From: Pseudoxanthomonas sp. CF125 | GTDB lineage: Bacteria > Pseudomonadota > Gammaproteobacteria > Xanthomonadales > Xanthomonadaceae | Reading direction: 5' to 3' | DNA: 64,000 nt | Assembly: GCF_900104085.1 (NCBI RefSeq) | Contig: NZ_FNLD01000004.1 | Location: 124,001 to 188,000, forward strand | Shown: positions 10,791 through 18,897 of the stretch, piece after piece | Layout of the letters: every line of letters begins with the position of its first letter | Numbering within the stretch: position 1 is the stretch's first letter | Made by a program: the position numbers and the translations under genes | Notes under the pieces: generated by a model | Database searches by the model: none | What the model saw: the letters and a program-made list of their open reading frames with translations, nothing else | Told to the model about the DNA's origin: nothing

Positions 10791-11702
10791 ATGTCGGCGA
10801 ATGATGCAGCGGTAGCGGTCGTGCAGGAGCCCATAGTGGCCGTGCGCGACTGGCGGACCCCGCTGGAATTGCTGTTGCTGGGCGCCATCTGGGGCGGCTC
10901 GTTTCTGTTCATGCGGGTGGCGGCCAAGCCGTTCGGCGCGTTCGCGCTGGTGGATATCCGGCTGGCGTTGGGAGCGTTGGTGATGCTGCCCTTCCTGTGG
11001 CGCGACCGTGCCGCTTTCAGCCGCGGAATCTGGCCGAAGTTGGCCTTGATCGGCCTGATCAATTCCGCGATTCCTTTCCTGCTGTTCGCCTGGGCCGCGC
11101 AGCGGTCGCCTGCGGCGATCGGCGCCATCTGCAATGCGATGACCGTGCTGTTCGCCGCCTTGGTGGCTTTCCTGTTCTTCGGCGAAAAGATCGGCATGCG
11201 CCGCGCGCTGGCGTTGCTGGTGGGTTTCGCCGGGGTGGTGTTGCTGGCCACCAGCAAGGTGGCCGGCTTGAGCGTGGGCTGGGCCGTGGTGGCCGGCGCA
11301 ACCGCTGCGCTGTTGTATGGCGTGGGTTTGAACCTGGTGCGACGGCACATGGCGCATCTGCCACCGGCGGCGTCCGCAGGCAGCACCTTGGGTTGCTCGG
11401 CCTTGTTGCTGGCGCCGTTCGCGGCCACCCACTGGCCGACGGAACCCGTTTCAGGAGCGGCCTGGTTCAGCGCCATCGCACTGGGCGTGCTGTGCACCGG
11501 TTTCGCCTTCCTGATGTATTACCGCCTGATCCAGCGCATCGGCCCGACCCGCACGGCGGTGGTGACCTATCTGGTGCCGTTGTTCGGCGCGGCCTTCGCC
11601 TGGCTGTTCCTCAACGAGCCGGTGACGCCGACCATGATCGCAGCGGGCCTGCTGATCCTGGGCAGCGTGGCGGTCAGCCAGCGGGCGGCGCCCAGGAAAT
11701 GA
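10791..11702 (+). CDS. EamA/DMT-family transporter
   Basis: The 303-residue membrane protein has ten hydrophobic segments and two EamA repeats: WGGSFLFMRVAAKPFGAF near the N-terminus, and GFAFLMYYRLIQRIGPTRTAVVTYLVP...FLNEPVTPTMIAAGLLILG in the second half. The DMT superfamily exports amino acids, nucleosides or other metabolites. The ATG at 10791 follows GCGGGAG; upstream in-frame codons are not supported by a ribosome site. It is divergent from a LysR regulator that probably controls it. The stop overlaps the next start as ATGA. Confidence 0.9.
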   Translation: MSANDAAVAVVQEPIVAVRDWRTPLELLLLGAIWGGSFLFMRVAAKPFGAFALVDIRLALGALVMLPFLWRDRAAFSRGIWPKLALIGLINSAIPFLLFAWAAQRSPAAIGAICNAMTVLFAALVAFLFFGEKIGMRRALALLVGFAGVVLLATSKVAGLSVGWAVVAGATAALLYGVGLNLVRRHMAHLPPAASAGSTLGCSALLLAPFAATHWPTEPVSGAAWFSAIALGVLCTGFAFLMYYRLIQRIGPTRTAVVTYLVPLFGAAFAWLFLNEPVTPTMIAAGLLILGSVAVSQRAAPRK

Positions 11703-11923
11703 GCGCTGTCGCGACGACGCAGAAACGGGTGGTGTTCGATTTCGAAATCGATTTCAGCAATGGCGGCGGTTTGCAGGGGCAGCAATTCCGGCTGGATATC
11801 GACGGCGATGATATTTCCGATGCAGAGCTGGCCGACTACATCGTCGATGACATGCGCTTGTTGATGGTCGGCGCGGTACGCATCCTCAACAAGCGCATTA
11901 TCGAAGAAGCGCACAAGCGGTAG
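11699..11923 (+). CDS. Small conserved hypothetical protein (74 aa)
   Basis: ATG 11699 overlaps the EamA stop (ATGA) and the frame runs 74 codons to a TAG that lies inside a downstream repeat element. The product (KRVVFDFEIDFSNGGG, FRLDIDGDDISD, YIVDDMRLLMVGAVRILNKR) looks like a compact alpha/beta domain with a regular hydrophobic pattern. I cannot name a family with confidence. Codon use matches the neighbours, and coupling to the transporter suggests an accessory role (inference). Confidence 0.7.
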   Translation: MSAVATTQKRVVFDFEIDFSNGGGLQGQQFRLDIDGDDISDAELADYIVDDMRLLMVGAVRILNKRIIEEAHKR

Positions 11924-12006
11924 GTCGGGGCTACGCCCCCGACGCCCGCGATCTGATACCCCTTGGGTCGGCCACGTAGAGCCCGCCTCGTACTTGACGC
12001 GGGGGT
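11920..12006. repeat. Intergenic repeat (family A), two related units
   Basis: The left unit, GTAGGTCGGGGCTACGCC..., occupies 11920-11943 and supplies the TAG stop of the small gene. The right unit (11966-12006, GGCCACGTAGAGCCCGCC...) is the longer variant also found inverted at 57912-57957. The element lies between two converging genes. Confidence 0.7.
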
Positions 12007-12010
12007 CAAA

Positions 12011-13420
12011 CTACGCCAACACCCCGATATCCTGCGCCAAAGCATCTCGCTGCGAAGCGCTCAACACCGCATTGCGCAGCATCGCTGGCGCGATGTAGCC
12101 GCGGTGCACGTGGTCGATCAGCGACATGTACACGCGCCCGAACAGGTTGTTGTAGCGCACTCGCGTACCCAGGGTGAAATCGATCTGGCTGTCGCTGACG
12201 ATGTGCACGCCCACGCAGGAACGGAACACCAGATGCCGGTCGTCGGCGCCCAGCACCACTTGCGCACGCTGGTCGCCGTCGCTGGTGCGCGATCCCAGCA
12301 CCGGATACTTGCCGGCGAAGGTCGGTCCGTCCTGTTGCGACAACAGCGAGGACACCGGGCAGCCCAGCGGCGAGGTACGCAGTTTCAACGGCATTACCAG
12401 GAAGTTGCGCACGCGCATCAGCCAGGAGACGCCGGCCGGGCGCCGCACCAGAAAGCCTTCAAGCACTTCCCCCAACAGCTGTGCGGACGACAGCCGCGCA
12501 AAACCCTGGCCGCGTATCGTCAGCCTGAACATGTCCTGGTGGTCGTGCCGAGGAAGCTGATCCTGCAGCAACGACTGCCCGGGTAGATTCTCCAGTTCTT
12601 CGATCAGCAACGGACGGCTGCCGGTTGCGATGAAGCCGGGTGCGTCGCGCAGTGCGCTCCATGCGCCGCGAAACAGACCGGCGAAGCAGCGCATGATCCG
12701 GTGCGCGGCATGCCGCAAGCTGCCGGGCGCGGCATCCAGCGCAAGCCGGGTGGTGGGGATCTGCGCATGCACGATGGGTTCGCGCGCCAGCAGCTCATTG
12801 ACGGCCTCGGGCAACAGCTCGGTCAGCGTGGCGATGCCCGCTGTGCCCGACAGCACCTGTTCGCGCGTCGCCTCGGACAGCTCGCCGCCCAGTTCGTTGG
12901 TATGGCAGGACAGCGCGAAGAACACCGGGTGGCGTCCATGGTCGCGCCGCGATGCGAACTGGTGCCAGGTGCCGCCGCCGAAGCGCACGGTGAACAGGCA
13001 GTCCGGTGGGATGTCCACGTAACGCAATGCGCTGATGAAACTGCGCGGGTCGTTCTCGATCTGTTCCTGCGAAGCGGTCGAAAAGCGCAGCTGCGCACCG
13101 CCACTGCCGGATATGGCGGTGAATACGCGATGCCCCGCGTGACGGTGGAAAGGGTGCCCTTGCGCACCCACGGCGAAGGAAAACAACGCGGTGTTCTCGC
13201 CTTTGGCGAAATCGGTGCCGGCCAGGCGCGTGGACGGTTCGTCCAGCTGGTCGACGAAGTCCTTGTGCGCGCGTTGCCGCCGCAGTGCCGCCGCGAACAG
13301 CTGGTTGCCCGAACCATGGCCGAGCTGCGCGATCAGCGACACTTCCACTGGCAGGCCTCCGCAATGCGAAGGAATGATGGCGCCTGGAAAGGTGTTCACT
13401 ACTTCTGCATGGGAAACCAT
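12011..13420 (-). CDS. Cupin-like plus DUF2867 fusion protein
   Basis: The product has 469 residues. The N-terminal half has a cupin-like pattern (HPFHRHAGHRVFTAISGSG near residue 90 and FGGGTWHQF near 150), with possible metal-binding histidines. The C-terminal 140 residues match the DUF2867 layout (FAGKYPVLGSRTSDGDQRAQ, FTLGTRVRYNNLFGRVYMSL, VHRGYIAPAMLRNAV), a SRPBCC-like fold. The two domains in one chain suggest a small-molecule binding or transforming enzyme; the reaction is unknown. It starts 39 bp after the ArsR gene on the same strand, so ArsR very likely controls it. Confidence 0.72.
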   Translation of the reverse strand: MVSHAEVVNTFPGAIIPSHCGGLPVEVSLIAQLGHGSGNQLFAAALRRQRAHKDFVDQLDEPSTRLAGTDFAKGENTALFSFAVGAQGHPFHRHAGHRVFTAISGSGGAQLRFSTASQEQIENDPRSFISALRYVDIPPDCLFTVRFGGGTWHQFASRRDHGRHPVFFALSCHTNELGGELSEATREQVLSGTAGIATLTELLPEAVNELLAREPIVHAQIPTTRLALDAAPGSLRHAAHRIMRCFAGLFRGAWSALRDAPGFIATGSRPLLIEELENLPGQSLLQDQLPRHDHQDMFRLTIRGQGFARLSSAQLLGEVLEGFLVRRPAGVSWLMRVRNFLVMPLKLRTSPLGCPVSSLLSQQDGPTFAGKYPVLGSRTSDGDQRAQVVLGADDRHLVFRSCVGVHIVSDSQIDFTLGTRVRYNNLFGRVYMSLIDHVHRGYIAPAMLRNAVLSASQRDALAQDIGVLA

Positions 13421-13459
13421 ATTGCCTCCGAGCGTTGTTTATTCGACTGCTTCCGTGGA

Positions 13460-13774
13460 TCAGGTGGGCTTCTTGGCCAGCTTGCGCGACTCGCGTTTGA
13501 GTGGCCCGGCGGTGGGGCAGACTTCGAAGGCGAAACCGGTCAGCGTATTGACCAGGTTGTCGGCCACCAGCCGGTAGACGATGAACTGGCCGCGGCGTTC
13601 GCTGGCCACCAGTCCGGCCGCGTCCAGCAACGACAGGTGCCTGGAGATGGCCGGAGCGCTCATGTCGAAGCGGTTGGCGATCTCGCCCGCGGTCAGTTCC
13701 TGCGCGGACAGATAGGCCAGGATCTGGCGGCGGGTGCTGGAAGCGAGGGCTTCGAAGATTCGATCGGCGGCCAT
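13460..13774 (-). CDS. ArsR-family transcriptional repressor
   Basis: The 104-residue protein has a winged helix-turn-helix: FEALASSTRRQILAYLSAQE, then TAGEIANRFDMSAPAISRHL (recognition region) and RRGQFIVYRL (wing). The metal-binding ELCVCDL motif of classical arsenic sensors is absent. The single Cys in FEVCPTAG lies near the C-terminus, so the signal may be organic or redox (inference). It is the first gene of a two-gene unit with the cupin-DUF2867 protein and carries an AT-rich palindrome immediately upstream, consistent with autorepression. Confidence 0.92.
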   Translation of the reverse strand: MAADRIFEALASSTRRQILAYLSAQELTAGEIANRFDMSAPAISRHLSLLDAAGLVASERRGQFIVYRLVADNLVNTLTGFAFEVCPTAGPLKRESRKLAKKPT

Positions 13775-13776
13775 GT

Positions 13777-13788
13777 TTATTTAAATAA
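13777..13788. promoter_or_regulatory. Candidate ArsR operator (perfect 12-bp palindrome)
   Basis: TTATTTAAATAA is a perfect palindrome two bases upstream of the arsR-like start codon, within an AT-rich block (13776-13812) that contrasts with the surrounding GC-rich sequence. ArsR-family operators are often AT-rich dyads overlapping the promoter. Binding is inferred. Confidence 0.55.
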
Positions 13789-13873
13789 TTAACGTATATG
13801 TGAAATATAGGCGAGTGGCACAGCGGCTGTCAACAGCTGGCTACATGCTCTCAAAGGACGTGCTCTCAACGGA

Positions 13874-13901
13874 CGTCATCCCGGCGAACGCCGGGATGAC
13901 G
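13874..13901. repeat. Perfect hairpin repeat (family E)
   Basis: Two 13-nt arms (CGTCATCCCGGCG and its complement) are separated by AA. It lies downstream of the cyclophilin gene and upstream of the ArsR operon. Related hairpins occur at 18789-18815, 48500-48638 and 52354-52455. Confidence 0.75.
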
Positions 13902-13951
13902 GCCCCAACGTGGGGGCTTTCCCGCTGTGCTGGCTTTTTTTGGTGCCGCGA

Positions 13952-14878
13952 TTATTTCTTGGCAGCACGCACAGGCAACGGCACATTGCACAGATCGATA
14001 TGCCCGGCAGGCCGCTTGTAGAAATCGTCGCGGCGGTTGCGGCGGGCTTCGGTGGCTTCTACGAAGGTCTTGCTGTCGGTGCGCAGCAACTGCAACGGCA
14101 CGCGTTCGGCTTCCGGCAGCTCGCTGGCCAGCTTGATCGATTTGATGGTGGTGCGCAGTTCGGGCTTCTCGTAGAAACCCATCGGCGCCGGTCCGCGCGG
14201 GATCACGCTCAGCAATTCCATTCCCTGGATCACGCGGCCCACCACGGTGATGTTGTCGTCCAGCTGGCGCGGCGACTGGCCATCGACGACGTACAGTTCC
14301 GCGCCGACGCTGCTGTCCGCTTCGTTGTTGCGCCCTGCGCCCAGGGCGCCGTAGCAATGCGCCAGCCAGGTCTGGCCGGTTTTGGGGTCGCGTCCGACCG
14401 GGAAGCCATCGACGAAGCCGACCTGCGGCGCCCAGCCGTCGGGGTCGGGCAGCCGGTCGAACTTCAGACCGGCGGAGGCGCGATGGAATTCGGCCGGCAA
14501 CTTTTTCTTCGCCGTTCCCAGCGATCGCGCCTTGGCCGGATCGTCTGCGTCCGGATCGCCGAACTGCACCACGAAGTTGTCCTGCGAGCGGTAGATGCTC
14601 AGCCCGTCCCAGAAGTGTTCGCTGGCCAGCGTGCGGATGTTGGCCACGTGCTCAGGCGCGAACTGCGGCGCCAGTTCGATGATCACCCGGCCCGTTTCCA
14701 GTTCGAGATACAGGGTGTTGGCCGGATCCAGGGTGCGCCAGGCATCGGCAGGCGCGGCATCGACGATTTCCTGCGCGCTTCTGTACTTGGGCGGTTCGGC
14801 TTTGGATTGTTCCGCAGCCGCCGACGACGATGAAACCAGGGCGATGGCGCAGGCGAGCAGGGCAGGACGCAGGGTCAT
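13952..14878 (-). CDS. Exported cyclophilin-type peptidyl-prolyl isomerase
   Basis: This 308-residue precursor has a signal peptide ([17 protein letters not shown]). A cyclophilin domain begins at about residue 55: [20 protein letters not shown], then [16 protein letters not shown] (the F-x-x-Q-x-G-D core) and [12 protein letters not shown]. It would catalyse proline isomerisation during periplasmic protein folding. An extended C-terminal region of about 80 residues, ending in [16 protein letters not shown], is longer than in minimal cyclophilins. It appears monocistronic, with hairpin repeats downstream. Confidence 0.9.
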   Translation of the reverse strand: MTLRPALLACAIALVSSSSAAAEQSKAEPPKYRSAQEIVDAAPADAWRTLDPANTLYLELETGRVIIELAPQFAPEHVANIRTLASEHFWDGLSIYRSQDNFVVQFGDPDADDPAKARSLGTAKKKLPAEFHRASAGLKFDRLPDPDGWAPQVGFVDGFPVGRDPKTGQTWLAHCYGALGAGRNNEADSSVGAELYVVDGQSPRQLDDNITVVGRVIQGMELLSVIPRGPAPMGFYEKPELRTTIKSIKLASELPEAERVPLQLLRTDSKTFVEATEARRNRRDDFYKRPAGHIDLCNVPLPVRAAKK

Positions 14879-14963
14879 GTGGGTAGCCGAAAGAAAGTGA
14901 GCCCCGATTCTCGCCGGACTCTAAGCCCATGACCAAGCGCCCGGTGACTAATGGCACATTCGC

Positions 14964-14987
14964 TATACCTAACTCAACACTAGTATT
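14964..14987. promoter_or_regulatory. Possible PadR operator/promoter region
   Basis: TATACCTAACTC...CACTAGTATT forms an imperfect inverted repeat (ATAC-CTA against TAGTAT) about 40 bp upstream of the PadR start codon. The gap is AT-richer than its surroundings. PadR regulators usually bind such dyads at their own promoters. Weak evidence. Confidence 0.3.
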
Positions 14988-15023
14988 CTCTCCAACCTAG
15001 CGGCCTTGCCGAAAGGGGAGGCC

Positions 15024-15389
15024 ATGAACGATCCCGACATCCAACTGAAGAAGTTCCAGAAAGAGCTCAGCGCCGGCACTGTTTCGCTGGCCCTGCTGGC
15101 GGTGCTGTCGAAAGCGGAGGAGCCGATGTACGGCTATCTGATCGCCAAGCAGCTGGAGCGCGTGGGGGAAGGCGTACTCAGCGGCAAGCAGAGCGCGCTG
15201 TATCCGGTCCTGCGCAACCTGGAGGGCGCAGGATTGCTCGACAGCTTCGTCGAGCCTTCCATGTCCGGTCCGCCGCGCCGTTATTACCGCATCACCGAAG
15301 CAGGGCGGCTCACCCTGCGCGAATGGATTGGCGCCTGGCGCGCCACCCGCGACTCCGTAGATTCCGTCCTGTTGGGGATACTCGAATGA
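15024..15389 (+). CDS. PadR-family transcriptional regulator
   Basis: The 121-residue protein has the PadR winged helix: LALLAVLSKAEEPMYGYLIAKQLE, then GKQSALYPVLRNLEGAGLLDSF and PPRRYYRITEAGRLTL. The C-terminal helix (LREWIGAWRATRDSVDSVLL) is the dimerisation part. ATG 15024 follows a strong AAAGGGGAG ribosome site, preferred over an ATG 18 bp upstream. It overlaps the next gene as ATGA. PadR genes coupled to HAAS/DUF1700-type membrane proteins are a recurrent arrangement in which the regulator controls its own operon. Confidence 0.93.
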   Translation: MNDPDIQLKKFQKELSAGTVSLALLAVLSKAEEPMYGYLIAKQLERVGEGVLSGKQSALYPVLRNLEGAGLLDSFVEPSMSGPPRRYYRITEAGRLTLREWIGAWRATRDSVDSVLLGILE

Positions 15390-16291
15390 ACGCTCAAAAC
15401 CTACCCACCACGATTCCCGAATACCTGGAGCAGTTGCGCGCCGCGTTGCGCGGAGCCGATCCGGCCATGATCCAGGATGCGGTCTACGACGCAGAGGAAT
15501 ATCTGCGTTCCGAACTCGCCGAACAAAGCGGCAAGAGCGAAGCCGAGGTCATCGCCTCGGTCGCCGGCAGCTATGGCGCGCCGGAGGAAGTCGCCGACAT
15601 CTATCGGGATACCGAGGTGACGGTCAATCGCGCCTTGCGCGCGCCGGCCCCGCAGAAACGCAAGTCGGCCATCGGCAAGTTCTTCGGCGTCATCGCAGAT
15701 CCGCACACCTACGGCGCGCTGTTCTACATGTTGCTGTCGCTGGCCACCGGCACCGTCTACTTCACCTTCGTGGTGACCGGCGTCAGTCTGTCGGCCGGGC
15801 TGATGATCCTGATCATCGGCATCCCGTTGCTGGTGTTGTTCCTGGGCCTGATACGCGTGCTGTCGCTGGTGGAAGGGCGCATCGTGGAAGTGCTGCTGGG
15901 CGAACGCATGCCGCGCAGGCCGCTGTACACGCAGCGCGGCAAGGGCTGGCTGGAACGCATCAAGGAGATGTTCACCGACGGACGCACCTGGACGGCGATG
16001 CTGTACTTCCTGCTGATGCTGCCGCTGGGCACGGCTTATTTCACGGTGGCGGTGACGTTGCTGACCGTGTCGCTGGCCTTCATTGCCGCGCCGATCGGGT
16101 ATTTGTTCGCAGGTGAAAATTATGCCTTCACCATCGACAGTTACAGCGTGATACCCAATGCGCCCTGGTTGTTGCCGCTGATGTGCGTGGCTGGCGTGCT
16201 GCTGCTGTTCGCCACGCTGCATCTGGCGCGCGGCATCGGCAAGCTGCACGGGCTGCTGGCCAAGCATCTACTGGTGAAGCAATCGGAATGA
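15386..16291 (+). CDS. HAAS/DUF1700-type membrane protein with sensor-like domain
   Basis: The product has 301 residues. The N-terminal cytoplasmic part (TIPEYLEQLRAALRGADPAMIQDAVYDAEEYLRSEL, VAGSYGAPEEVADIYRD) is the helical HAAS module that usually accompanies PadR regulators. It is followed by six hydrophobic segments in two groups (residues about 110-175 and 220-290), joined by a basic cytoplasmic stretch. The membrane part resembles the putative sensor domains of such proteins. Start overlaps padR (ATGA). Envelope-stress or ligand sensing is an inference from the pairing. Confidence 0.8.
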   Translation: MNAQNLPTTIPEYLEQLRAALRGADPAMIQDAVYDAEEYLRSELAEQSGKSEAEVIASVAGSYGAPEEVADIYRDTEVTVNRALRAPAPQKRKSAIGKFFGVIADPHTYGALFYMLLSLATGTVYFTFVVTGVSLSAGLMILIIGIPLLVLFLGLIRVLSLVEGRIVEVLLGERMPRRPLYTQRGKGWLERIKEMFTDGRTWTAMLYFLLMLPLGTAYFTVAVTLLTVSLAFIAAPIGYLFAGENYAFTIDSYSVIPNAPWLLPLMCVAGVLLLFATLHLARGIGKLHGLLAKHLLVKQSE

Positions 16292-16386
16292 CGGACACGT
16301 AATCGGTCGCATCGTGACCAGTGTCACAGGGAAGAATCACGAGCTCCCGCGTTAACGAAAACCCCACGCAGGCAAGCCTACTTTCT

Positions 16387-16408
16387 GGGTGCGGAACGGT
16401 CCGCACCC
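16387..16408. promoter_or_regulatory. Hairpin in leader of small exported peptide gene
   Basis: A 9-bp perfect stem (GGGTGCGGA/TCCGCACCC) with an ACGG loop ends just before the ribosome site (AAAGGAG) of the downstream gene. It could stabilise the mRNA 5' end or be a factor-independent stop for the upstream operon; a U-tract is lacking. Confidence 0.45.
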
Positions 16409-16424
16409 TCAAAGGAGAAAGCAC

Positions 16425-16643
16425 ATGCGTCGCACCCGGAACTTCACAGCGGCCCTATCACTGATTTTGTTGGCACTCGCCTCGTTCAATGCTTCGGCGA
16501 ACTGGCAAGGCACGTTCATGTACTACGATGAGGAAGGCGCATTGGTGGGTTCCTGGACCGAAGGTTGCGGAGCCGCGGACGGCCGCTGGGGCATAGCGAC
16601 CGACAACAAGGTCTTCATCCAGGGTTGCCGCGACGCCAGTTGA
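16425..16643 (+). CDS. Small exported Cys-containing peptide (DUF6289-like)
   Basis: The 72-residue precursor has a clear signal peptide (FTAALSLILLALASFNASA) and a mature chain of about 46 residues with two cysteines (EGCGAADGRWG and IQGCRDAS) that could form one disulfide. The FMYYDEEGALVGSWTEGCG pattern resembles DUF6289-type small exported proteins seen in Xanthomonadaceae; this is from memory and tentative. The ribosome site is strong (AAAGGAG) and a hairpin precedes it. No function can be assigned. Confidence 0.68.
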   Translation: MRRTRNFTAALSLILLALASFNASANWQGTFMYYDEEGALVGSWTEGCGAADGRWGIATDNKVFIQGCRDAS

Positions 16644-16647
16644 GTCC

Positions 16648-16729
16648 GTAGGTCGGGGCTACGCCCCCGACATTCGTAGTCCATGGCAACCCGTGCGTCC
16701 CATGCGTCGGCCGCGTAGGGCCGACCTAC
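16648..16729. repeat. Inverted intergenic repeat pair (family A)
   Basis: GTAGGTCGGGGCTACGCC... at 16648-16671 is paired with a variant reverse-complement unit at 16706-16729 (GTCGGCCGCGTAGGGCC...). The pair fills the gap between the small peptide gene and the convergent phaZ-like gene. Confidence 0.7.
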
Positions 16730-17973
16730 GCAGCGTATTTCGCGATGAAGTCCCGCACATCCGGATAAACCACTTCGCGCCAGCGGCGGCCGCTGAAGAT
16801 GCCGTAGTGGCCGGCGCCTTTCACCGTCATGTGCTGGTGCTTGGCTTTCGGAATGCCGGTGCACAGGTCGTGCGCGGCGGCGGTCTGGCCCAGGCCGGAG
16901 ATGTCGTCCAGCTCGCCTTCGATGCTCATCAGCGCGGTCTTCTTGATCGCCGCCGGATTCACCAGCTCGCCCTTGACCTTCCACTTGCCGCGCGGCAGCA
17001 GGAACTCCTGGAATACGGTGCGGATGGTATCCAGGTAGTACTCGGCCGGCATGTCCAGCACCGCGTTGTACTCGTCGTAGAACTTGCGATGCGCATCGGC
17101 GTCGTCCAGGTCGCCCTTGACCAGGTCGGCGTAGAAATCCCAGTGCGACATGAAATGCCGGCTGGGGTTCATGGCGATGAAGCCGGCGTGCTGCAGAAAG
17201 CCCGGGTACACCGATCGCCCGTGGCCGGGATAAGCCGACGGTACGGTGTGGATGACGTTGTTGCGGAACCAGGACAGCGGATTCTTGGTGGCCAGATCGT
17301 TGACCTGGGTGGGGCTGTGGCGCGCATCGATGGGTCCGCCCATCATCACCAGCGAACGCGGCGTGGCTTCGCCGCGCGCGGCCATCAGCGACACCGCCGC
17401 CAGCACCGGCACGGTGGGCTGGCAAACGCTGATGACGTGCAGGTTTTCGGCACCGATGTGGCGGATGAAATCCTCTATGGTGGCCACGTAATCGTCCAGG
17501 CCGAATTCGCCTTCCTCGGTCGGCACCAGACGCGCGTCGATCCACTCGGTCACGTAGACCTTGTGGTCCTGCAACAGCGTGCGCACGGTATCGCGCAGCA
17601 GCGTGGCGTGATGGCCCGACAAGGGCGCCACCACCAGCACCGCCGGTTCCTTCTTCATCGCCGCGATGCTTTTCACTTCATCGGTATAACGCTTGAAGCG
17701 GAGCAGGCGGCAGAACGGCGTGGCGATGATTTCCTGCTCCACCACCGGCACCTTGGCGCCGTTGACTTCCACCTGGTGGATGTTCCACGGCGGCTTCTCG
17801 TAATCCTTGCCCAGCCGGTGCACCAGCTCGTTGCCGGCAGCGATGCGGTCGGCGCCGGGCAGGGTGGAGAGCCAGCTGTTGGGGTCGGAGAAGAGCTTGA
17901 CGTTGGCTTCGGCCTGGTGGATCCAGGGAGCCATCAGATTGCGGCTCAGTTCATGCCATTGGTAGAGCATCAT
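16726..17973 (-). CDS. phaZ: Intracellular polyhydroxyalkanoate depolymerase
   Basis: The 415-residue protein begins MMLYQWHELSRNLMAPW, the typical N-terminus of intracellular PHA depolymerases. The nucleophile box is VISVCQPTVP near residue 187, with Cys in place of the lipase-box Ser, as in the Cupriavidus PhaZ1 group. Likely triad partners are the Asp in EGELDDISG (about 350) and the His in GAGHYGIFSGRRW (about 390). It would hydrolyse stored poly-3-hydroxybutyrate. No phaC or phasin lies nearby. The frame is open further upstream, but homology starts here; two adjacent ATGs (17973 and 17970) are possible. Confidence 0.9.
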   Translation of the reverse strand: MMLYQWHELSRNLMAPWIHQAEANVKLFSDPNSWLSTLPGADRIAAGNELVHRLGKDYEKPPWNIHQVEVNGAKVPVVEQEIIATPFCRLLRFKRYTDEVKSIAAMKKEPAVLVVAPLSGHHATLLRDTVRTLLQDHKVYVTEWIDARLVPTEEGEFGLDDYVATIEDFIRHIGAENLHVISVCQPTVPVLAAVSLMAARGEATPRSLVMMGGPIDARHSPTQVNDLATKNPLSWFRNNVIHTVPSAYPGHGRSVYPGFLQHAGFIAMNPSRHFMSHWDFYADLVKGDLDDADAHRKFYDEYNAVLDMPAEYYLDTIRTVFQEFLLPRGKWKVKGELVNPAAIKKTALMSIEGELDDISGLGQTAAAHDLCTGIPKAKHQHMTVKGAGHYGIFSGRRWREVVYPDVRDFIAKYAA

Positions 17974-18136
17974 CGGGTGCGGAGTCCGGCGGGTAGCGGG
18001 TTGCTGCGTCGCAGCATACCGTAAACAGCCGCTGGTCTCCTCCCTTGCCCGCGCAGTGGGCAGGAAAGGCCGGGAGGTACGCTTTTGCGGGATATCAGAT
18101 GAATCCCTGTTCAGCCTGTCCCTGCTTCTGAACGGG

Positions 18137-18730
18137 CTAAATGCTCCTTTCCAGTGCCGCGGCTTCATCCGCGAGGGCGGGAGACAGCCAGCAATGCGAT
18201 CCGACCGACTGCAGACCATGAGCGCCGAACTGTTTGCGGTACCAGCCCGCAGTGCGGGGCTGGAAGCCCACATGGTCGCCCTCGAACTCGTCCTCACGGG
18301 TGAAAGTCTCCAGAAACGCAACACCGCCGCACAGTTCCGCCAAGCCTGGCAGGCCGCGCTGCAGTTCGCGTGAGGGCAGGTAGTGCAGCACGTCCGCGCA
18401 GATCAGCAGGTCCACCGGCGGACAGGGACGCAACTGGGCGAAATCGCCGAAATGCGCGTAATGCAGGTTGCGGCGAGGGCCGTATTTGGAAACCGCGAAC
18501 TCGCTGCTGTCGAAACCGAGATAGCGCAACTTCGGCCGCAATTTCAGCAGCGGCGCGCGCCAGGCGCCTTCGCCGCAACCGATGTCCAGCACGGTACGGA
18601 CGGGACGCTCCAGGTAGTACTCGGCGCAAGCCACCGCCAGCGCGACTTTGCGCGCCAGCCGTTGCGGGCCGCCGATGTCGCTGCGGCGGTACCAATGCTG
18701 GAAGTAGGCTTGGTCGTATTGCTTGGTCAT
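18137..18730 (-). CDS. Class I SAM-dependent methyltransferase
   Basis: This 197-residue protein has the Rossmann methyltransferase motifs: motif I VLDIGCGEGAWRAPLL (about 45-60), LRYLGFDSSEFAV (motif II acidic region) and VDLLICADVLHYLPSRELQ (motif IV/post). The N-terminal MTKQYDQAYFQHWYRRSD is typical of small standalone methyltransferases. Substrate unknown. It lies 163 bp upstream of phaZ on the same strand, with no clear operon link. Confidence 0.87.
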   Translation of the reverse strand: MTKQYDQAYFQHWYRRSDIGGPQRLARKVALAVACAEYYLERPVRTVLDIGCGEGAWRAPLLKLRPKLRYLGFDSSEFAVSKYGPRRNLHYAHFGDFAQLRPCPPVDLLICADVLHYLPSRELQRGLPGLAELCGGVAFLETFTREDEFEGDHVGFQPRTAGWYRKQFGAHGLQSVGSHCWLSPALADEAAALERSI

Positions 18731-18788
18731 TGGAAAAGAACCCGATTTGAAATTCAGGAAGCCGAGGAAATGAAAGACAAGAAAATTC

Positions 18789-18815
18789 CGTCATCCCGGC
18801 TTTCGCCGGATGACG
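18789..18815. repeat. Hairpin repeat (family E)
   Basis: CGTCATCCCGGC and GCCGGATGACG pair around TTTC with one bulged base. It lies in the divergent gap between the methyltransferase and the HemJ/CopD-like gene. Confidence 0.65.
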
Positions 18816-18897
18816 ACCTGGAGAGCGATGGGCTGGAGGTGAGGCCAGGGATGTCAGAGTATCCTGTTCGCCCATCCAATCAATCGAGTTCGCTAGC

